Source of the DNA: Gemmatimonadetes bacterium T265
GTDB lineage: Bacteria; Gemmatimonadota; Gemmatimonadetes; Gemmatimonadales; Gemmatimonadaceae
Direction: 5' to 3'
Assembly (NCBI GenBank): GCA_019973575.1
Contig: BPUI01000001.1
Coordinates: 1,810,342-1,874,341, forward strand
DNA: 64,000 nucleotides
Positions 9,038-17,731 of this stretch are shown one piece after another (the stretch's first letter is position 1; every line of letters begins with the position of its first letter). The notes under the pieces are model-generated. The model made no database searches. It was given only the letters and a program-made list of their open reading frames with translations, and was not told the origin of the DNA. The position numbers were made by a program, and so were the translations under genes.

Positions 9038-10945
9038 CTACTCCGCCGCAGTCGTCGGCGCCGCCGGCGACACCCCGCGCTCGTCGAACGCCTCGACCGC
9101 GAAGTAGTACCGCTGCCCGGCCGTGAGCGCGCGCACCTCGAGCCGCGCCGCGCGCGCCGGCCCCTCGTCCGCCCAGAGCTGGTACGTCTGGTACAGCCGG
9201 TCCGGCGCGAGCCCCCACCGCACGTTGTAGCCGACCGCCCCCGCCACCGGCGCCCACGTCACGACCGCGTCGCGCGGGTCGCCCGACTCGGCCCCCTCGC
9301 CCCCGCGCCGCGCGCGCGCCCACGCCGGCGCCGCGGGCGCGGGCCCGTCCGCCGTGCCGAACACCCGGAGCGCGGAGAGCGCGAGGTGCGCGCCGGCCGT
9401 GTACACGTGCTCGTAGCGCACCCAGCGCGCGCGCGCCGGGCGCGGCAGCTCCACGTACGCGTTCGGCCGGTCGCGCCGCGGCCCGCGCGCGAGGTCGGCG
9501 ACCCGCGTCCAGCGCCGCCCGTCGGCCGAGGCCGACAGGCGGAACCGCGTGTAGACGGCCGAGTCGCTCGCGTAGAGCCCCTGCCGGTAGTCGGCGTAGT
9601 CCACCTGCACCGCGCGCACCGTGCGCACGCCGCCCAGGTCGACCGCGAGCCACTCCCCCGCGCGGTTCGCCCGCGCCGCCCAGAACGTGCGCGGGTCCTC
9701 GTCGACCGCGCGCGCGGCGGGGAAGGAGTCCAGCGCGGACGAGGCGAGCGCCGGCCGGCGGTACGACAGCAGCATCCACCCCGCGAAGCCCCCGCCGCCA
9801 GCGTTAGGCACGACGTAGTGCGGAAAGTCGCCGAAGCGCGTGTCGGCGTGGTACTGCCCGTCCGCGTCGAACGCCGCGGGGAAGAGCACGATCCGCCGCT
9901 CGAACGGCCAGTTCGCGCCGACCCACCCCGTGCCCGTGAGCCACCAGCCGCCGCGCGCGTCCCGGAACGTGCTCCCGTGCCCCGCCCCGGTCATGAAGCC
10001 GCCGGGCTTGTACGCGACCGGGTTGTTGGGCGCGTAGGCGAACGGGCCGAGCGGCGCGTCGCCGACGTAGGTCCCGGTGGCGTACACGTTGTACTCCGTG
10101 CCGGGCGCGGCGTACTGGAGATAGTAGCGCCCCGAGTGTTTCGTCATCCACGCGCCCTCCACGAACGGGCGCGTCGTCGTGTCGCGGTGGTCCCGCCCGA
10201 AGCGCTCCCACCCGTGCCGCGCCGGGTCGAGGCGGAGGAGCCGCGCCGGCCGCGCGCCCGCCGCGTAGGCGAGCCGCCGCGCCGGGTCCAGCGCGATGCC
10301 GTAGAGCGGGTACGCGTTCGACGAGCCCCAGTACAGGTACCAGCCGCCGCCGCGCCCGTCCTCGTCGAAAAAGAGCGCCGGGTCCCACGGCCCGGGCTGC
10401 ACCGAGTCCGGCGACACGAGGGCGTTCGGCGGCTCGGTGCCCTCGCGCACGGCGGTGGGGAGCGGCGGGAGCAGCCGGTTGTAGAACTCGAGCCGCCCGG
10501 TCTCGGGACGGGTGGTGTAGAGGACGGGGCGCGGCGCCGTGGCCGACGCCATGAGCAGCACGGTGTCGCCCTTCGTCCACGCCGCCGGCGCGACGACGTC
10601 CTCGAACGGCCACCGGCTCGGCCGCACGAACCGCCAGCGCAGCAGGTCGGTCGAGCGCCAGTAGCCGTCGCCGATCGTCTCGAACAGGTAGTACGCGCCG
10701 CGGTGCACGACCACCGCCGGGTCCGCGCCCGAGCGGTACGAGATGCCCTCGTTCAGCTGCTCGAAGTTGTACTTGTAGTCGAGGTCGAGCGGGTTGCAGT
10801 ACGTGCGCGGCCCACGTGCCGGCGCGGCCCGCCCGTGCTGGGCGCGTCCATGCGGCGCGCGTTGGGCGCCGGCCGCGACCGCGACGGCCAGGCCGGTGGC
10901 GAGGGCCGCCCGCGCGACGCCCAGCGCGACGCGTCGCGGGCGCAC
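9038..10945 (-). CDS. Secreted GH43-type glycosidase with discoidin (F5/8 C) and FN3 domains
   Basis: 635 residues from GTG at 10945, which opens a signal peptide (RPRRVALGVARAALATGLAVAV). The five-bladed propeller shows SGADPAVVVHRGAYYLFET (catalytic base Asp near residue 73), GPWDPALFFDEDG (pKa-modulating Asp) and PFVEGAWMTKHSGRYYL (general acid Glu), as in clan GH-F. Residues about 400-540 form a discoidin-like carbohydrate module (ARAVDEDPRTFWAA...WLAVDLGG), and 540-635 an FN3 domain (VTWAPVAGAVGYNVRWG). It probably acts on arabinan or xylan side chains outside the cytoplasm; substrate is not determinable here. It starts 7 bases after the GGDEF-like gene, probably one operon. Confidence 0.85.
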   Translation of the reverse strand: MRPRRVALGVARAALATGLAVAVAAGAQRAPHGRAQHGRAAPARGPRTYCNPLDLDYKYNFEQLNEGISYRSGADPAVVVHRGAYYLFETIGDGYWRSTDLLRWRFVRPSRWPFEDVVAPAAWTKGDTVLLMASATAPRPVLYTTRPETGRLEFYNRLLPPLPTAVREGTEPPNALVSPDSVQPGPWDPALFFDEDGRGGGWYLYWGSSNAYPLYGIALDPARRLAYAAGARPARLLRLDPARHGWERFGRDHRDTTTRPFVEGAWMTKHSGRYYLQYAAPGTEYNVYATGTYVGDAPLGPFAYAPNNPVAYKPGGFMTGAGHGSTFRDARGGWWLTGTGWVGANWPFERRIVLFPAAFDADGQYHADTRFGDFPHYVVPNAGGGGFAGWMLLSYRRPALASSALDSFPAARAVDEDPRTFWAARANRAGEWLAVDLGGVRTVRAVQVDYADYRQGLYASDSAVYTRFRLSASADGRRWTRVADLARGPRRDRPNAYVELPRPARARWVRYEHVYTAGAHLALSALRVFGTADGPAPAAPAWARARRGGEGAESGDPRDAVVTWAPVAGAVGYNVRWGLAPDRLYQTYQLWADEGPARAARLEVRALTAGQRYYFAVEAFDERGVSPAAPTTAAE

Positions 10946-10952
10946 GGGACGA

Positions 10953-11537
10953 TCAGCTCCGCCGTCGCTCCTCGCCCCGCCCGCCCTGCGGCACCGGCAC
11001 GCGCGCCTCGCGCGCGCGCGCGACCAGGGCGTCGAGCGACTCCTCGCCCTGCCGCGACGCCCAGCCGAGCGAGAGTGCGCCCGGCGCCTTGTTGAACGCG
11101 AGCAACTGCACGCGGCGGGCGACCCGCTCCGTGTCGCGCGGGCCCGCGCCGGGGACGAGCACGAGGAACGCGTCGTCGCCGGTCCGCAGGAGCGGCTCGG
11201 TGCCGCGCACGTGGCGCATGAGGAAGCGCGCCGTCTGCACGCGGAGCGCGTCGCGCAGCACCGCGTCGGGCACGCCCCGGTCGTCGCCCGCCGAGCCCTC
11301 GCCTTCGAGCAGGATCACGATCGCGCCCACGGGCGCGCCGCCGGCCCTCGCGAGGCGCGCGCCGAGTTGGGCGAGGTGGGAGCCCGTCAGGCAGCCGGTG
11401 AGCGGGTCCCGGTCGCCCGTGAACGCTTCCGGCACGGCGAGCGGGTGCGGCGATCCACGCACCACGGTGCGCTCGTGCGCCGGTACCGAGTGCAGAACGA
11501 TGGCGGGCTGCGGGACGACGGGCGTGAACTGCGACAT
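10953..11537 (-). CDS. Degenerate GGDEF-domain protein
   Basis: 194 residues; ATG at 11537 preceded by GAGGTG, a plausible Shine-Dalgarno. After about 40 disordered residues comes the diguanylate-cyclase opening DRDPLTGCLTGSHL, a middle helix region, and at the active-site hairpin RTGDDAFLVLVPG where an active cyclase would have GG(D/E)EF. The first Gly is Thr and the catalytic E-F is D-A-F, so catalysis is unlikely; a c-di-GMP or GTP receptor, or a scaffold, is more plausible. The domain is also shorter than usual at the end. It sits directly upstream of the GH43 gene in the same direction and divergent from the MBL gene. Confidence 0.7.
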   Translation of the reverse strand: MSQFTPVVPQPAIVLHSVPAHERTVVRGSPHPLAVPEAFTGDRDPLTGCLTGSHLAQLGARLARAGGAPVGAIVILLEGEGSAGDDRGVPDAVLRDALRVQTARFLMRHVRGTEPLLRTGDDAFLVLVPGAGPRDTERVARRVQLLAFNKAPGALSLGWASRQGEESLDALVARAREARVPVPQGGRGEERRRS

Positions 11538-11633
11538 GGAGGACACCTCGCTCGCTGAGACCGGGCGGTAACCGGGTGCGGGAATGTGGGGGGAGGACCA
11601 CCGTGCGGCAAACCAGCCGCCCGGCCGCGGGGT

Positions 11634-12542
11634 ATGACGACTGTGACTCACGACCCAGCACGCCCGCCCGCCGAGTCGCCGCGCCTCGCGTCGCCGCGCC
11701 TCTGGTCGCTCGGCTCCGGCTCCAAGGGCAACGCGATCGTGCTCGCGCACGCGGGGCACCACCTCATGTTCGACGCGGGCTTCGAGCTCCCCGTCCTCGT
11801 CGAGCGGCTCCGCGCGGCGGGGCTGCACCCGTGGGACGTCGACGACGTCGTGCTCTCCCACGGCCACCGCGACCACGTGGTCGGCGCGGCCGCGGGCGCC
11901 CGCATCTACGGCTGGCGCGTCTGGGGCGCGCTCGGCACGGTCTGGCGCTGGCGCGCGCTGCGCGAGATCCCGCTTCGACCGTTCGAGCCCGGCGATTCGT
12001 TCGCGGCCGGCCCCTGGACGGTCCACACCACGCCCGTCCCGCACGACGTGGATGACGCGGCCGCGTTCCTCGCCGTCGCCGACGGCGTGCCCGCAAACGC
12101 GGGCCTCCGCGTCGGGTACGCGACCGACCTCGGCCGCGCGCCGGACGCGCTCGTCGACCTGTTCCGCGGCGCGAGCGCACTCGTGCTCGAGAGCAATCAC
12201 GACCGCGAGTTGCTGCGCACCGGTCCGTATCCACCCGACCGCCAGGCGCGCGTCGGCGGCGAGCATGGGCACCTCAGCAACGACCGCGCGGCCGCCGTGC
12301 TGCGGGCCGTCGCGCACCCGGGGCTCGCGCAGGTCGTGCTCGCGCACGTCAGCCGCCACAACAACACGCCGGCGCTCGCCCTCGCGTCGGCGCGCGCCGC
12401 ACTTGACGCCGCAGGCTACGACGGCGCCCTCCACGCCGCCCCGCAGGACACCCTGCTCGGCCCACTCGACGTCGCGCCGCTCGCGGAAGCAGCGATGGAC
12501 GGACCGATCACCGCCGCGCGCGGTATGATGAGCATCGCGTGA
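11634..12542 (+). CDS. MBL-fold metallo-hydrolase (YycJ-like)
   Basis: 302 residues from ATG at 11634; an alternative ATG at 11586 would add a basic leader. Metallo-beta-lactamase fold: WSLGSGSKGNAIVLAHAG at the start, as in the YycJ/WalJ and ComEC-like exonuclease branch, then the two-metal motif SHGHRDHV, HTTPVPHD, a GYATDLG strand with the bridging Asp, LESNHD, and a late AHVSRHNNTP. YycJ-type proteins are double-strand DNA 5'-3' exonucleases linked to repair; that assignment here rests only on similarity of the opening motif. No operon partner; a lipoprotein gene follows 109 bases downstream. Confidence 0.8.
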   Translation: MTTVTHDPARPPAESPRLASPRLWSLGSGSKGNAIVLAHAGHHLMFDAGFELPVLVERLRAAGLHPWDVDDVVLSHGHRDHVVGAAAGARIYGWRVWGALGTVWRWRALREIPLRPFEPGDSFAAGPWTVHTTPVPHDVDDAAAFLAVADGVPANAGLRVGYATDLGRAPDALVDLFRGASALVLESNHDRELLRTGPYPPDRQARVGGEHGHLSNDRAAAVLRAVAHPGLAQVVLAHVSRHNNTPALALASARAALDAAGYDGALHAAPQDTLLGPLDVAPLAEAAMDGPITAARGMMSIA

Positions 12543-12651
12543 CGCACACGGCAACGTGGGGCGCCACGCGCACGTGTGATGAATGTCCGCCGCGTCCTGT
12601 TCGCCGTACCGTCCCTGCGCGGTTCCGACCCTGCTGCTCCGGAGCATCCTG

Positions 12652-13194
12652 ATGTCCCTCGCCCGCCGCCACGCTCCGCGCTACGCCGCCGCCCTCCTGG
12701 CAGCCGCTGCGCTCGCCGCCTGCCAGGGTCACTCCTCGAGCGGCGACACCGCGCTCAAGCACGACCTCGACGCCGCGACCGGTGACGGACTCGCGCTCGC
12801 GCCGCGCGGGTCGCAGACGCAGGTCGTCTCCGCGCTCGAACTCGGCGAAGGCAAGGCCAACCCGTCGGGCGCGCCCGCGCGTGCCAACACCGGGACGCCC
12901 GCCCCGCAGCGGCTCGCCGCGCGCGCGCCGGCCACGGCGCCGCGCATCGTCGAGCGCGTCCGCATCATCGAGCGTGTCGTCGACCCGGCTCCGGAGCCCG
13001 AGCCGCAGGTCGCCGCGGCCCCGGCGCCCGCCCCCGAGCCGACACCCGCCGCTTCGGAGCCGGCGCCGGTTGCCGCGCCGTCGCCCGGATCGCGCCGCCT
13101 CCCGACGACCGACGCGCCCGAGCGTGGCCGGCGGCGCGGCACGTGGGACATGGGCGACGTGGTCCGCAACGCGCCGTTCCCGATCAACCCGTAG
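12652..13194 (+). CDS. Proline/alanine-rich lipoprotein, unknown function
   Basis: 180 residues from ATG at 12652, with GGAG ten bases upstream. Signal peptide with lipobox LAAC (residues about 20-23) predicts lipid anchoring. The mature part is disordered: a charged segment RIVERVRIIERVVDP, then a PEP/PAPA-rich stretch (about residues 120-155) typical of a periplasm-spanning linker, and a terminus GTWDMGDVVRNAPFPINP that looks conserved. No recognisable domain. It is followed by a strong hairpin terminator at 13218-13252. Confidence 0.7.
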   Translation: MSLARRHAPRYAAALLAAAALAACQGHSSSGDTALKHDLDAATGDGLALAPRGSQTQVVSALELGEGKANPSGAPARANTGTPAPQRLAARAPATAPRIVERVRIIERVVDPAPEPEPQVAAAPAPAPEPTPAASEPAPVAAPSPGSRRLPTTDAPERGRRRGTWDMGDVVRNAPFPINP

Positions 13195-13217
13195 GCGCCG
13201 GCTCGCCCCCCTAACTC

Positions 13218-13252
13218 ACTCGGCCGCACGGACTTGCACCGTGCGGCCGAGT
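13218..13252 (+). terminator. Hairpin terminator after the lipoprotein gene
   Basis: Thirteen-base perfect arms ACTCGGCCGCACG and CGTGCGGCCGAGT enclose a nine-base loop 24 bases after the lipoprotein stop. The downstream run is TGCGTTGG rather than a pure T-tract, so it may be only moderately intrinsic. Confidence 0.7.
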
Positions 13253-13335
13253 TGCGTTGGGGGGTGCGCCGAGCGTAGAATGGCGCCCCGCGCCGAGCAC
13301 CGGACGTGCGCGGGCCACCCCGACTGGAGTCGCCG

Positions 13336-14055
13336 ATGACGAGTCCCGCCCCACTTGAGCCCGATGACGCCCGTGACCTCGACCGTAATGCCAATGACGA
13401 GGTCATGCCGGTGGGCGAGATGACGTTCGCCGAGTACCTCGTGTTCGATGACGGCTCGCGGGAGCGACGCTACGAGTACGTCGGCGGGGTGGTCTACGGG
13501 ATGAGCTACAGCACCCTCGCGCATGGTGCGATCGCCGCCAATGTCGCGTTCCGCCTGACCGCGTCAGCACCCGACGGAAACTGCTTCGTGTTGAGCAACA
13601 GCGCGCGGGTGCTGACGCCGCGCGGCAGTACCTATGTGCCGGACGTCGTGGTCGACTGCGGCCCGCAGCCGCCCGCGGTGTCGTTGTACCGTGAGCACCC
13701 GTGCCTTCTGGTCGAAGTGCTCTCGCCCAGCACACGGCAGGTCGACCTGACGGACAAGCTGGAGGAGTACCGCGAGATCGAGACGCTCCAGGCGTACTGG
13801 ATCATCGAGTCCACCTGGCGTTGTGTGTACCGCCACTGGCGCGACGTGGGCGGGGCGTGGCGCTACGAGGAGATCGTTGGTGACGGCGCAGTCCCCGTAC
13901 CCTGTCCTGTCGCAACCTCACTGACGCTGGACCAGATCTACCAGCGTGTCGATGTGCCGCGCGAGCCGCCGCCGCCGCACCTGCGGCGTGTGCGCGAGGT
14001 GGGCGCCGAGTACGCGGTTGGGGAGGTCGTGCCCGTGTCCGCGGACGCCGGCTGA
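13336..14055 (+). CDS. Uma2 family endonuclease (DUF820), copy 1
   Basis: 239 residues; ATG at 13336 with GGAG seven bases upstream. PD-(D/E)XK-like core: MTFAEYLVFDDG, RYEYVGGVVYGM, VLTPRGSTYVPDVVVDCG (metal Asp), HPCLLVEVLSPST (Glu) and DKLEEYREIETLQAYWII (Lys/Glu helix). Uma2 proteins are abundant and mostly uncharacterised nuclease-fold proteins. This is one of four in the window (others at 41250, 44028 and 55924); it is closest in motif layout to the 44028 copy and most different from the 55924 one. C-terminal tail of about 35 residues is acidic and unconserved. Confidence 0.85.
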   Translation: MTSPAPLEPDDARDLDRNANDEVMPVGEMTFAEYLVFDDGSRERRYEYVGGVVYGMSYSTLAHGAIAANVAFRLTASAPDGNCFVLSNSARVLTPRGSTYVPDVVVDCGPQPPAVSLYREHPCLLVEVLSPSTRQVDLTDKLEEYREIETLQAYWIIESTWRCVYRHWRDVGGAWRYEEIVGDGAVPVPCPVATSLTLDQIYQRVDVPREPPPPHLRRVREVGAEYAVGEVVPVSADAG

Positions 14056-14109
14056 CCCGGGGCACACGCGTTGCACCCGCGCCCCGTCTCCCCAACGACG
14101 GAGCGCGCG

Positions 14110-14454
14110 ATGAAGGACACCCCCGAGAACGACCGCAGCGAGTACACCGACACCGGCTTCCGCGACGGCGACGCGCGCCAGGGCTTCGGCGACGACGGCG
14201 GCACGCGCGTCGGGCGTCCCGACGGCGTGGGCTCGAACGCCAGCGCCGCGCGCCCGGCGCCGTACGACGGCCAGGGCGGACATCAGATCCCCGGACAACC
14301 GGGCACCAACACGACCCCCGTCCCCGACGGCATCGAGGGCTCGGAAATCGAGGACATGGAGCAGGGCCAGCAACAGTCGCGCGTGCAGGACGCGGCCAAG
14401 GGCATTACGCCCGGGCCGGCCGCGGGCGACGACCGTCCGACGTACGACCTCTAG
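14110..14454 (+). CDS. Small hydrophilic disordered protein
   Basis: 114 residues from ATG at 14110 (MKDTPENDRSEYTDTGFRDG). No hydrophobic core, no Cys, no signal peptide; rich in Gly, Asp, Pro, Gln and Asn, ending GDDRPTYDL. It resembles hydrophilin or stress-type low-complexity proteins, but I do not recognise a family. It lies 11 bases upstream of a second protein of the same kind, in the same direction, so the two are probably co-expressed. Confidence 0.55.
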   Translation: MKDTPENDRSEYTDTGFRDGDARQGFGDDGGTRVGRPDGVGSNASAARPAPYDGQGGHQIPGQPGTNTTPVPDGIEGSEIEDMEQGQQQSRVQDAAKGITPGPAAGDDRPTYDL

Positions 14455-14465
14455 GCCGCCCGCCG

Positions 14466-14780
14466 ATGCCCGGATCACAGGACCCCGGCGGCAAGTCGCT
14501 CGGCATGGGCGGCGAGGCCGTGGAGAACGTGCACGCGGCGCAGCAGGAGGCCGCGGGGAACCCGCCGTCGCCGGGCGCCGCGAGTCAGCAGAACGCGGCC
14601 ACGACCGGCACCGCGGGCGGCGAGAGCGCGGGCTCCGAGCCCATCGCCGGGCGCGAGACCGAGCACGTCTCGGGCTACGGCGGCAAGCTCGGCGCCGCGC
14701 GCACGAGCGCCGACGAGCGCGAGCCGGCCGACCCGACGGGGAACACCAACGTCGGCGGGGGCAATCCGTCGCCGAGCTGA
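14466..14780 (+). CDS. Small Gly/Ala-rich disordered protein
   Basis: 104 residues from ATG at 14466 (MPGSQDPGGKSLGMGGEAVENV). Composition is Gly, Ala, Glu, Thr and Asn with repeats such as AATTGTAGGESAG; no membrane segment and no known domain. Paired with the gene 11 bases upstream. The pair ends just before a palindromic element that may serve as terminator. Function unknown; a desiccation or osmotic stress role is only a guess from composition. Confidence 0.5.
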   Translation: MPGSQDPGGKSLGMGGEAVENVHAAQQEAAGNPPSPGAASQQNAATTGTAGGESAGSEPIAGRETEHVSGYGGKLGAARTSADEREPADPTGNTNVGGGNPSPS

Positions 14781-14825
14781 GACGAACGTTCTGCGGGCTG
14801 GATCGCCAGCGACATTCGCCGTCGT

Positions 14826-14942
14826 GTCATCCTGAGCGCAGCGAAGGATCGCTATCCCGGCACAACTCCTCGAAACGACGGCGGGCGCGTCGCCTCGGAG
14901 GGCGATCCTACGCCTTCGCTTCGCTCCGGCTCAGGATGACAA
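14826..14942. repeat. Long palindromic repeat, TCATCCTGAGC family
   Basis: Left arm 14826-14850 contains GTCATCCTGAGCGCAGCGAA and ends GGATC. Right arm 14903-14942 begins GATCC, contains TTCGCTTCGCTCC and ends GGCTCAGGATGAC, complementary to the left apart from a few extra bases. The 50-base centre is not conserved. This class of TCATCCTGAGC-type inverted repeat is scattered between genes in many GC-rich bacterial genomes. Its right arm overlaps the possible upstream ATG of thrC. Confidence 0.75.
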
Positions 14943-14971
14943 ACGCGGCCGGCCGGGCTTCTCTTCCACCC

Positions 14972-16363
14972 GTGCCCGCCTCCGTCCCTACGTCCGTCCC
15001 CGACGCCACGCCGGTCTGCGCCCGCTGCGGCGCGGCGTACGGCCCGCTGACGCTGCTCGCCGAGTGCCCCGCGTGCGGCGGCCTCCTCGACCTGCACGTC
15101 CCGCCGCCCGACGTCTGCGGCGCCGACCTCCGCGCCCGCTTCGACGCGCGCCGCGCCGACCGCGACGCGCCCGTCACTTTCGCCGCCGACCCCGGCCCGG
15201 CGCGCCGCTCGGGCGTATGGCGCTTCCGCGAGCTGATCCTCCCCGGCGCGACCGACGCCGAGTGCGTGAGCCAGCCCGAGGGCGACACGCCGCTCGTCTA
15301 TCGCGAACCGGTCGCGCGCTGGGCGGGGCACGACGCGCTCCTCCTCAAGCACGACGGCTTCAACCCGACGGGCTCGTTCAAGGACCGCGGGATGACCGTC
15401 GCGCTCACCCAGGCCCGGCGCGCCGGCGCGCGCGCGGTCGCCTGCGCGAGCACGGGCAACACGAGCGCCGCGCTCGCCGCCTACGCCGCGCTCGGCGGCA
15501 TGGCGGGGCTCGTCCTCGTGCCGGCGCCGCGGGCCGGCGCGGGCGGCGGGGCCGTCCCGCAGGTCGCGTTAGGCAAGCTCGCCCAGACGCTCGCCTACGG
15601 CGCGCGCACCCTGCTCGTCCGCGGCGACTTCGACCGCTGCCTCGCGCTCCTCCGCGCCCACGCCGAGTCGCTCGGCGTCTACCTCGTCAACTCCGTCAAC
15701 CCGTACCGCGTCGCGGGGCAGCAGAGCGTCGCGTTCGAGGTCGCCCAGCAGCTCGGCTGGTCCGCGCCCGACTGGGTCGTCCTCCCCGCCGGCAACCTCG
15801 GCAACACCTCGGCCGTCGGCGCCGCGCTCCGCACGATGCGCGCGTTAGGCCTCCTCGCGCGCACGCCGCGCGTCGCGGCGGTCCAGGCCGCGGGCGCCGC
15901 GCCGTTCGCGCGCGCCTTCCGCGAGCAGTTCGCCGCCCGGCACGCCGTCGAGGCGGACACCGTCGCCACCGCGATCAAGATCGGCGACCCCGCGAGCTGG
16001 GAGCGCGCCGAACGCGTCGTCCGCGAGACCGACGGCGTCGTGACCGACGTGAGCGACGCCGACCTGCTCGAGGCCAAGGCGGCGGTCGACGCGTCCGGAC
16101 TCGGCTGCGAGCCGGCGAGCGCGGCGAGCGTGGCCGGCGTGCGCCGCCTCGCGCGCGAGGGGGTGATCCGGCCGGGCGAGACGGTCGTCGCGATCCTCAC
16201 CGGGCACGTGCTCAAGGACCCCGGCCTGCTGCTCGACTACCACCGGGCGGGGAGCACGGCCGCCGGCGCCAACCCGCCCGTCGAGGTCGACGCCACCCCC
16301 GACGCCCTCGCGCGGGTGGTCGACGCCGCGCTCGCGCGGACGCCGGGCGGGGCGGGCGCGTGA
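14972..16363 (+). CDS. thrC: Threonine synthase
   Basis: 463 residues from GTG at 14972; an in-frame ATG at 14936 is possible but lies in the arm of a palindromic repeat. An N-terminal zinc ribbon (CARCG...CPACGG, residues about 10-32) is followed by the fold-type II PLP core: LLKHDGFNPTGSFKDRGM with the Schiff-base Lys, CASTGNTSAALAAYAALGG, VNSVNPYRVAGQQSVAFE, LPAGNLGNTSAVGAAL, and the late EPASAASVAGVRRL. It converts O-phosphohomoserine to threonine. The next gene, homoserine kinase, overlaps it through GTGA, giving a thrC-thrB operon. Confidence 0.95.
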   Translation: MPASVPTSVPDATPVCARCGAAYGPLTLLAECPACGGLLDLHVPPPDVCGADLRARFDARRADRDAPVTFAADPGPARRSGVWRFRELILPGATDAECVSQPEGDTPLVYREPVARWAGHDALLLKHDGFNPTGSFKDRGMTVALTQARRAGARAVACASTGNTSAALAAYAALGGMAGLVLVPAPRAGAGGGAVPQVALGKLAQTLAYGARTLLVRGDFDRCLALLRAHAESLGVYLVNSVNPYRVAGQQSVAFEVAQQLGWSAPDWVVLPAGNLGNTSAVGAALRTMRALGLLARTPRVAAVQAAGAAPFARAFREQFAARHAVEADTVATAIKIGDPASWERAERVVRETDGVVTDVSDADLLEAKAAVDASGLGCEPASAASVAGVRRLAREGVIRPGETVVAILTGHVLKDPGLLLDYHRAGSTAAGANPPVEVDATPDALARVVDAALARTPGGAGA

Positions 16364-17325
16364 ACGGCACGTCTAACGTACCCTCGCCTAACGCCCCGGC
16401 CCGCGCGCGCGTCCGCGTCCCCTGCTCGACCTCCAACCTCGGCGGCGGCTTCGACTGCGTCGGGGTCGCGCTCGACCGCTGGCTCGCGGCCGAGGCGTGG
16501 GTCGGCGGCGCGGGCGCGGCGACGCTCGCGCGCGCGGGGACGTTGGCCGAGCTCGACGCGGAAGGCGTGGGGGCGGACGACGACCTGATCGTGCGCGGGG
16601 CGCGGCTCGCCTGCGCGGCGGCCAGGCGGGCGCTCCCGGACGGGTTCTCGGTCGCGGCCACGTCGGACGTGCCGGTCGGGCGCGGGCTCGGCTCCTCGGC
16701 CGCCGCGCTCGCGGCGGGCGCGCTGCTCGCCGACGCGCTCCTCGGGCTCGGGTTCGGCATGCGGCGCGTGGCCGCGCTCTGCGCCACCGAGGAGGGCCAC
16801 CCCGACAACGTCGCCCCGATGCTCTTGGGCGGCGCCGTACTCGGCGTGCCGGCCGCGGCGTGCGAGGGCGGGTGGGCGTTCGCGCCGCTCGCCCTGCACG
16901 CGGACGTGGGCTTCGCGCTCGCGGTGCCCGACTTCGGGTCGTCGACGCGGGCGATGCGGGCCGCGCTCCCCGCCGCCGTGCCGCACCGGGCCGCGGTGGC
17001 CGCGGCGTCGAAGGCGGCCGCGCTCGTGCGCGGGCTCGCGGGCGGCGACGGCGCGCTCCTCGCCCACGCCCTCGACGACGTCGTGCACGTGCCCTACCGG
17101 CGCGCGCTCGTGCCGGGGTACGACGCGGTGGCCGCGGCCGCGTTAGGCGCGGGCGCGTGGGGGGCGACGCTGAGCGGGGCGGGCTCGTCGCTCATCGCGC
17201 TCGCGCCGCGCGGGCGGACGGCGGCGGTGGCGGACGCGATGGCCGGCGCGTGGCGAGCGGCGGGGGTCGCGGCGGCGGCGTGGGCGGCGCCGGTCGCAGG
17301 CGGGGCTGCCGTCGCGGCCGCCTAA
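16360..17325 (+). CDS. thrB: Homoserine kinase
   Basis: 321 residues from GTG at 16360, overlapping the thrC stop in GTGA, which implies translational coupling. GHMP kinase: VRVPCSTSNLGGGFDCVGVALDR at the start (substrate motif 1), the ATP loop PVGRGLGSSAAALAAGALLAD (about residues 105-125), EEGHPDNVAPMLLGG, and motif 3 GAWGATLSGAGSSLIAL. It phosphorylates homoserine for ThrC. The stop TAA is supplied by a GCCTAAC heptamer at 17320-17326, and another heptamer lies near the start (16386). Confidence 0.95.
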   Translation: MNGTSNVPSPNAPARARVRVPCSTSNLGGGFDCVGVALDRWLAAEAWVGGAGAATLARAGTLAELDAEGVGADDDLIVRGARLACAAARRALPDGFSVAATSDVPVGRGLGSSAAALAAGALLADALLGLGFGMRRVAALCATEEGHPDNVAPMLLGGAVLGVPAAACEGGWAFAPLALHADVGFALAVPDFGSSTRAMRAALPAAVPHRAAVAAASKAAALVRGLAGGDGALLAHALDDVVHVPYRRALVPGYDAVAAAALGAGAWGATLSGAGSSLIALAPRGRTAAVADAMAGAWRAAGVAAAAWAAPVAGGAAVAAA

Positions 17326-17341
17326 CGGTCCGCCGCGCCGC

Positions 17342-17731
17342 TCACCACACCCGCACCACGCCGAAGGCGTCGAGGGCGGCGTCGTTCGAGACGAGCGGGA
17401 GGCGGTGGTTGAGCGCCTGCGCGGCGATCATGCGGTCGAACGGGTCCTTGTGCGGCTGCGAGAACGCGCCGGCCAAGTCGCCGTCGGAGAAACTCACCGG
17501 CAACTCCCGGAAGTCCTCGCTCCTCAGCACGACCGCGAGGTCCCGCACGATGAGCGGCGACACCTCGGGGAGTTTGCCGATCCGGTGCTTCGTGCGCAGC
17601 TCCCACGCGGTCACCGCGCTCACGTACACGTCGTCGGCGGCGTCGATCCGGCGGCGCGTGTCGGCCGGCAGGTGCTCGTCGCCGAGCGCCCACCACAGGA
17701 AGGAGTGAGTATCGAGCAGCATCCGGTTCAT
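17342..17731 (-). CDS. PIN-domain toxin, VapC-type
   Basis: 129 residues from ATG at 17731 (MNRMLLDTHSFLWWALGD). PIN nuclease acidic residues: Asp7 in LLDTH, Glu in TAWELRTKHRIGKL, Asp in DPFDRMIAAQAL and Asp in LVSNDAALDAF, the layout of the type II toxin group that opens LLDTH-FLW. Such toxins cut RNA. The start codon overlaps the antitoxin stop in ATGA, so translation is coupled, as is normal for toxin-antitoxin pairs. The pair lies in a stretch free of the genome's GTTAGGC word. Confidence 0.9.
   Translation of the reverse strand: MNRMLLDTHSFLWWALGDEHLPADTRRRIDAADDVYVSAVTAWELRTKHRIGKLPEVSPLIVRDLAVVLRSEDFRELPVSFSDGDLAGAFSQPHKDPFDRMIAAQALNHRLPLVSNDAALDAFGVVRVW

Noticed and set aside
12052-12528. 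Ser/Arg-rich open frame inside the MBL gene
   Set aside because: Out-of-frame reading of the MBL gene with no ribosome site and no similarity to a known fold.
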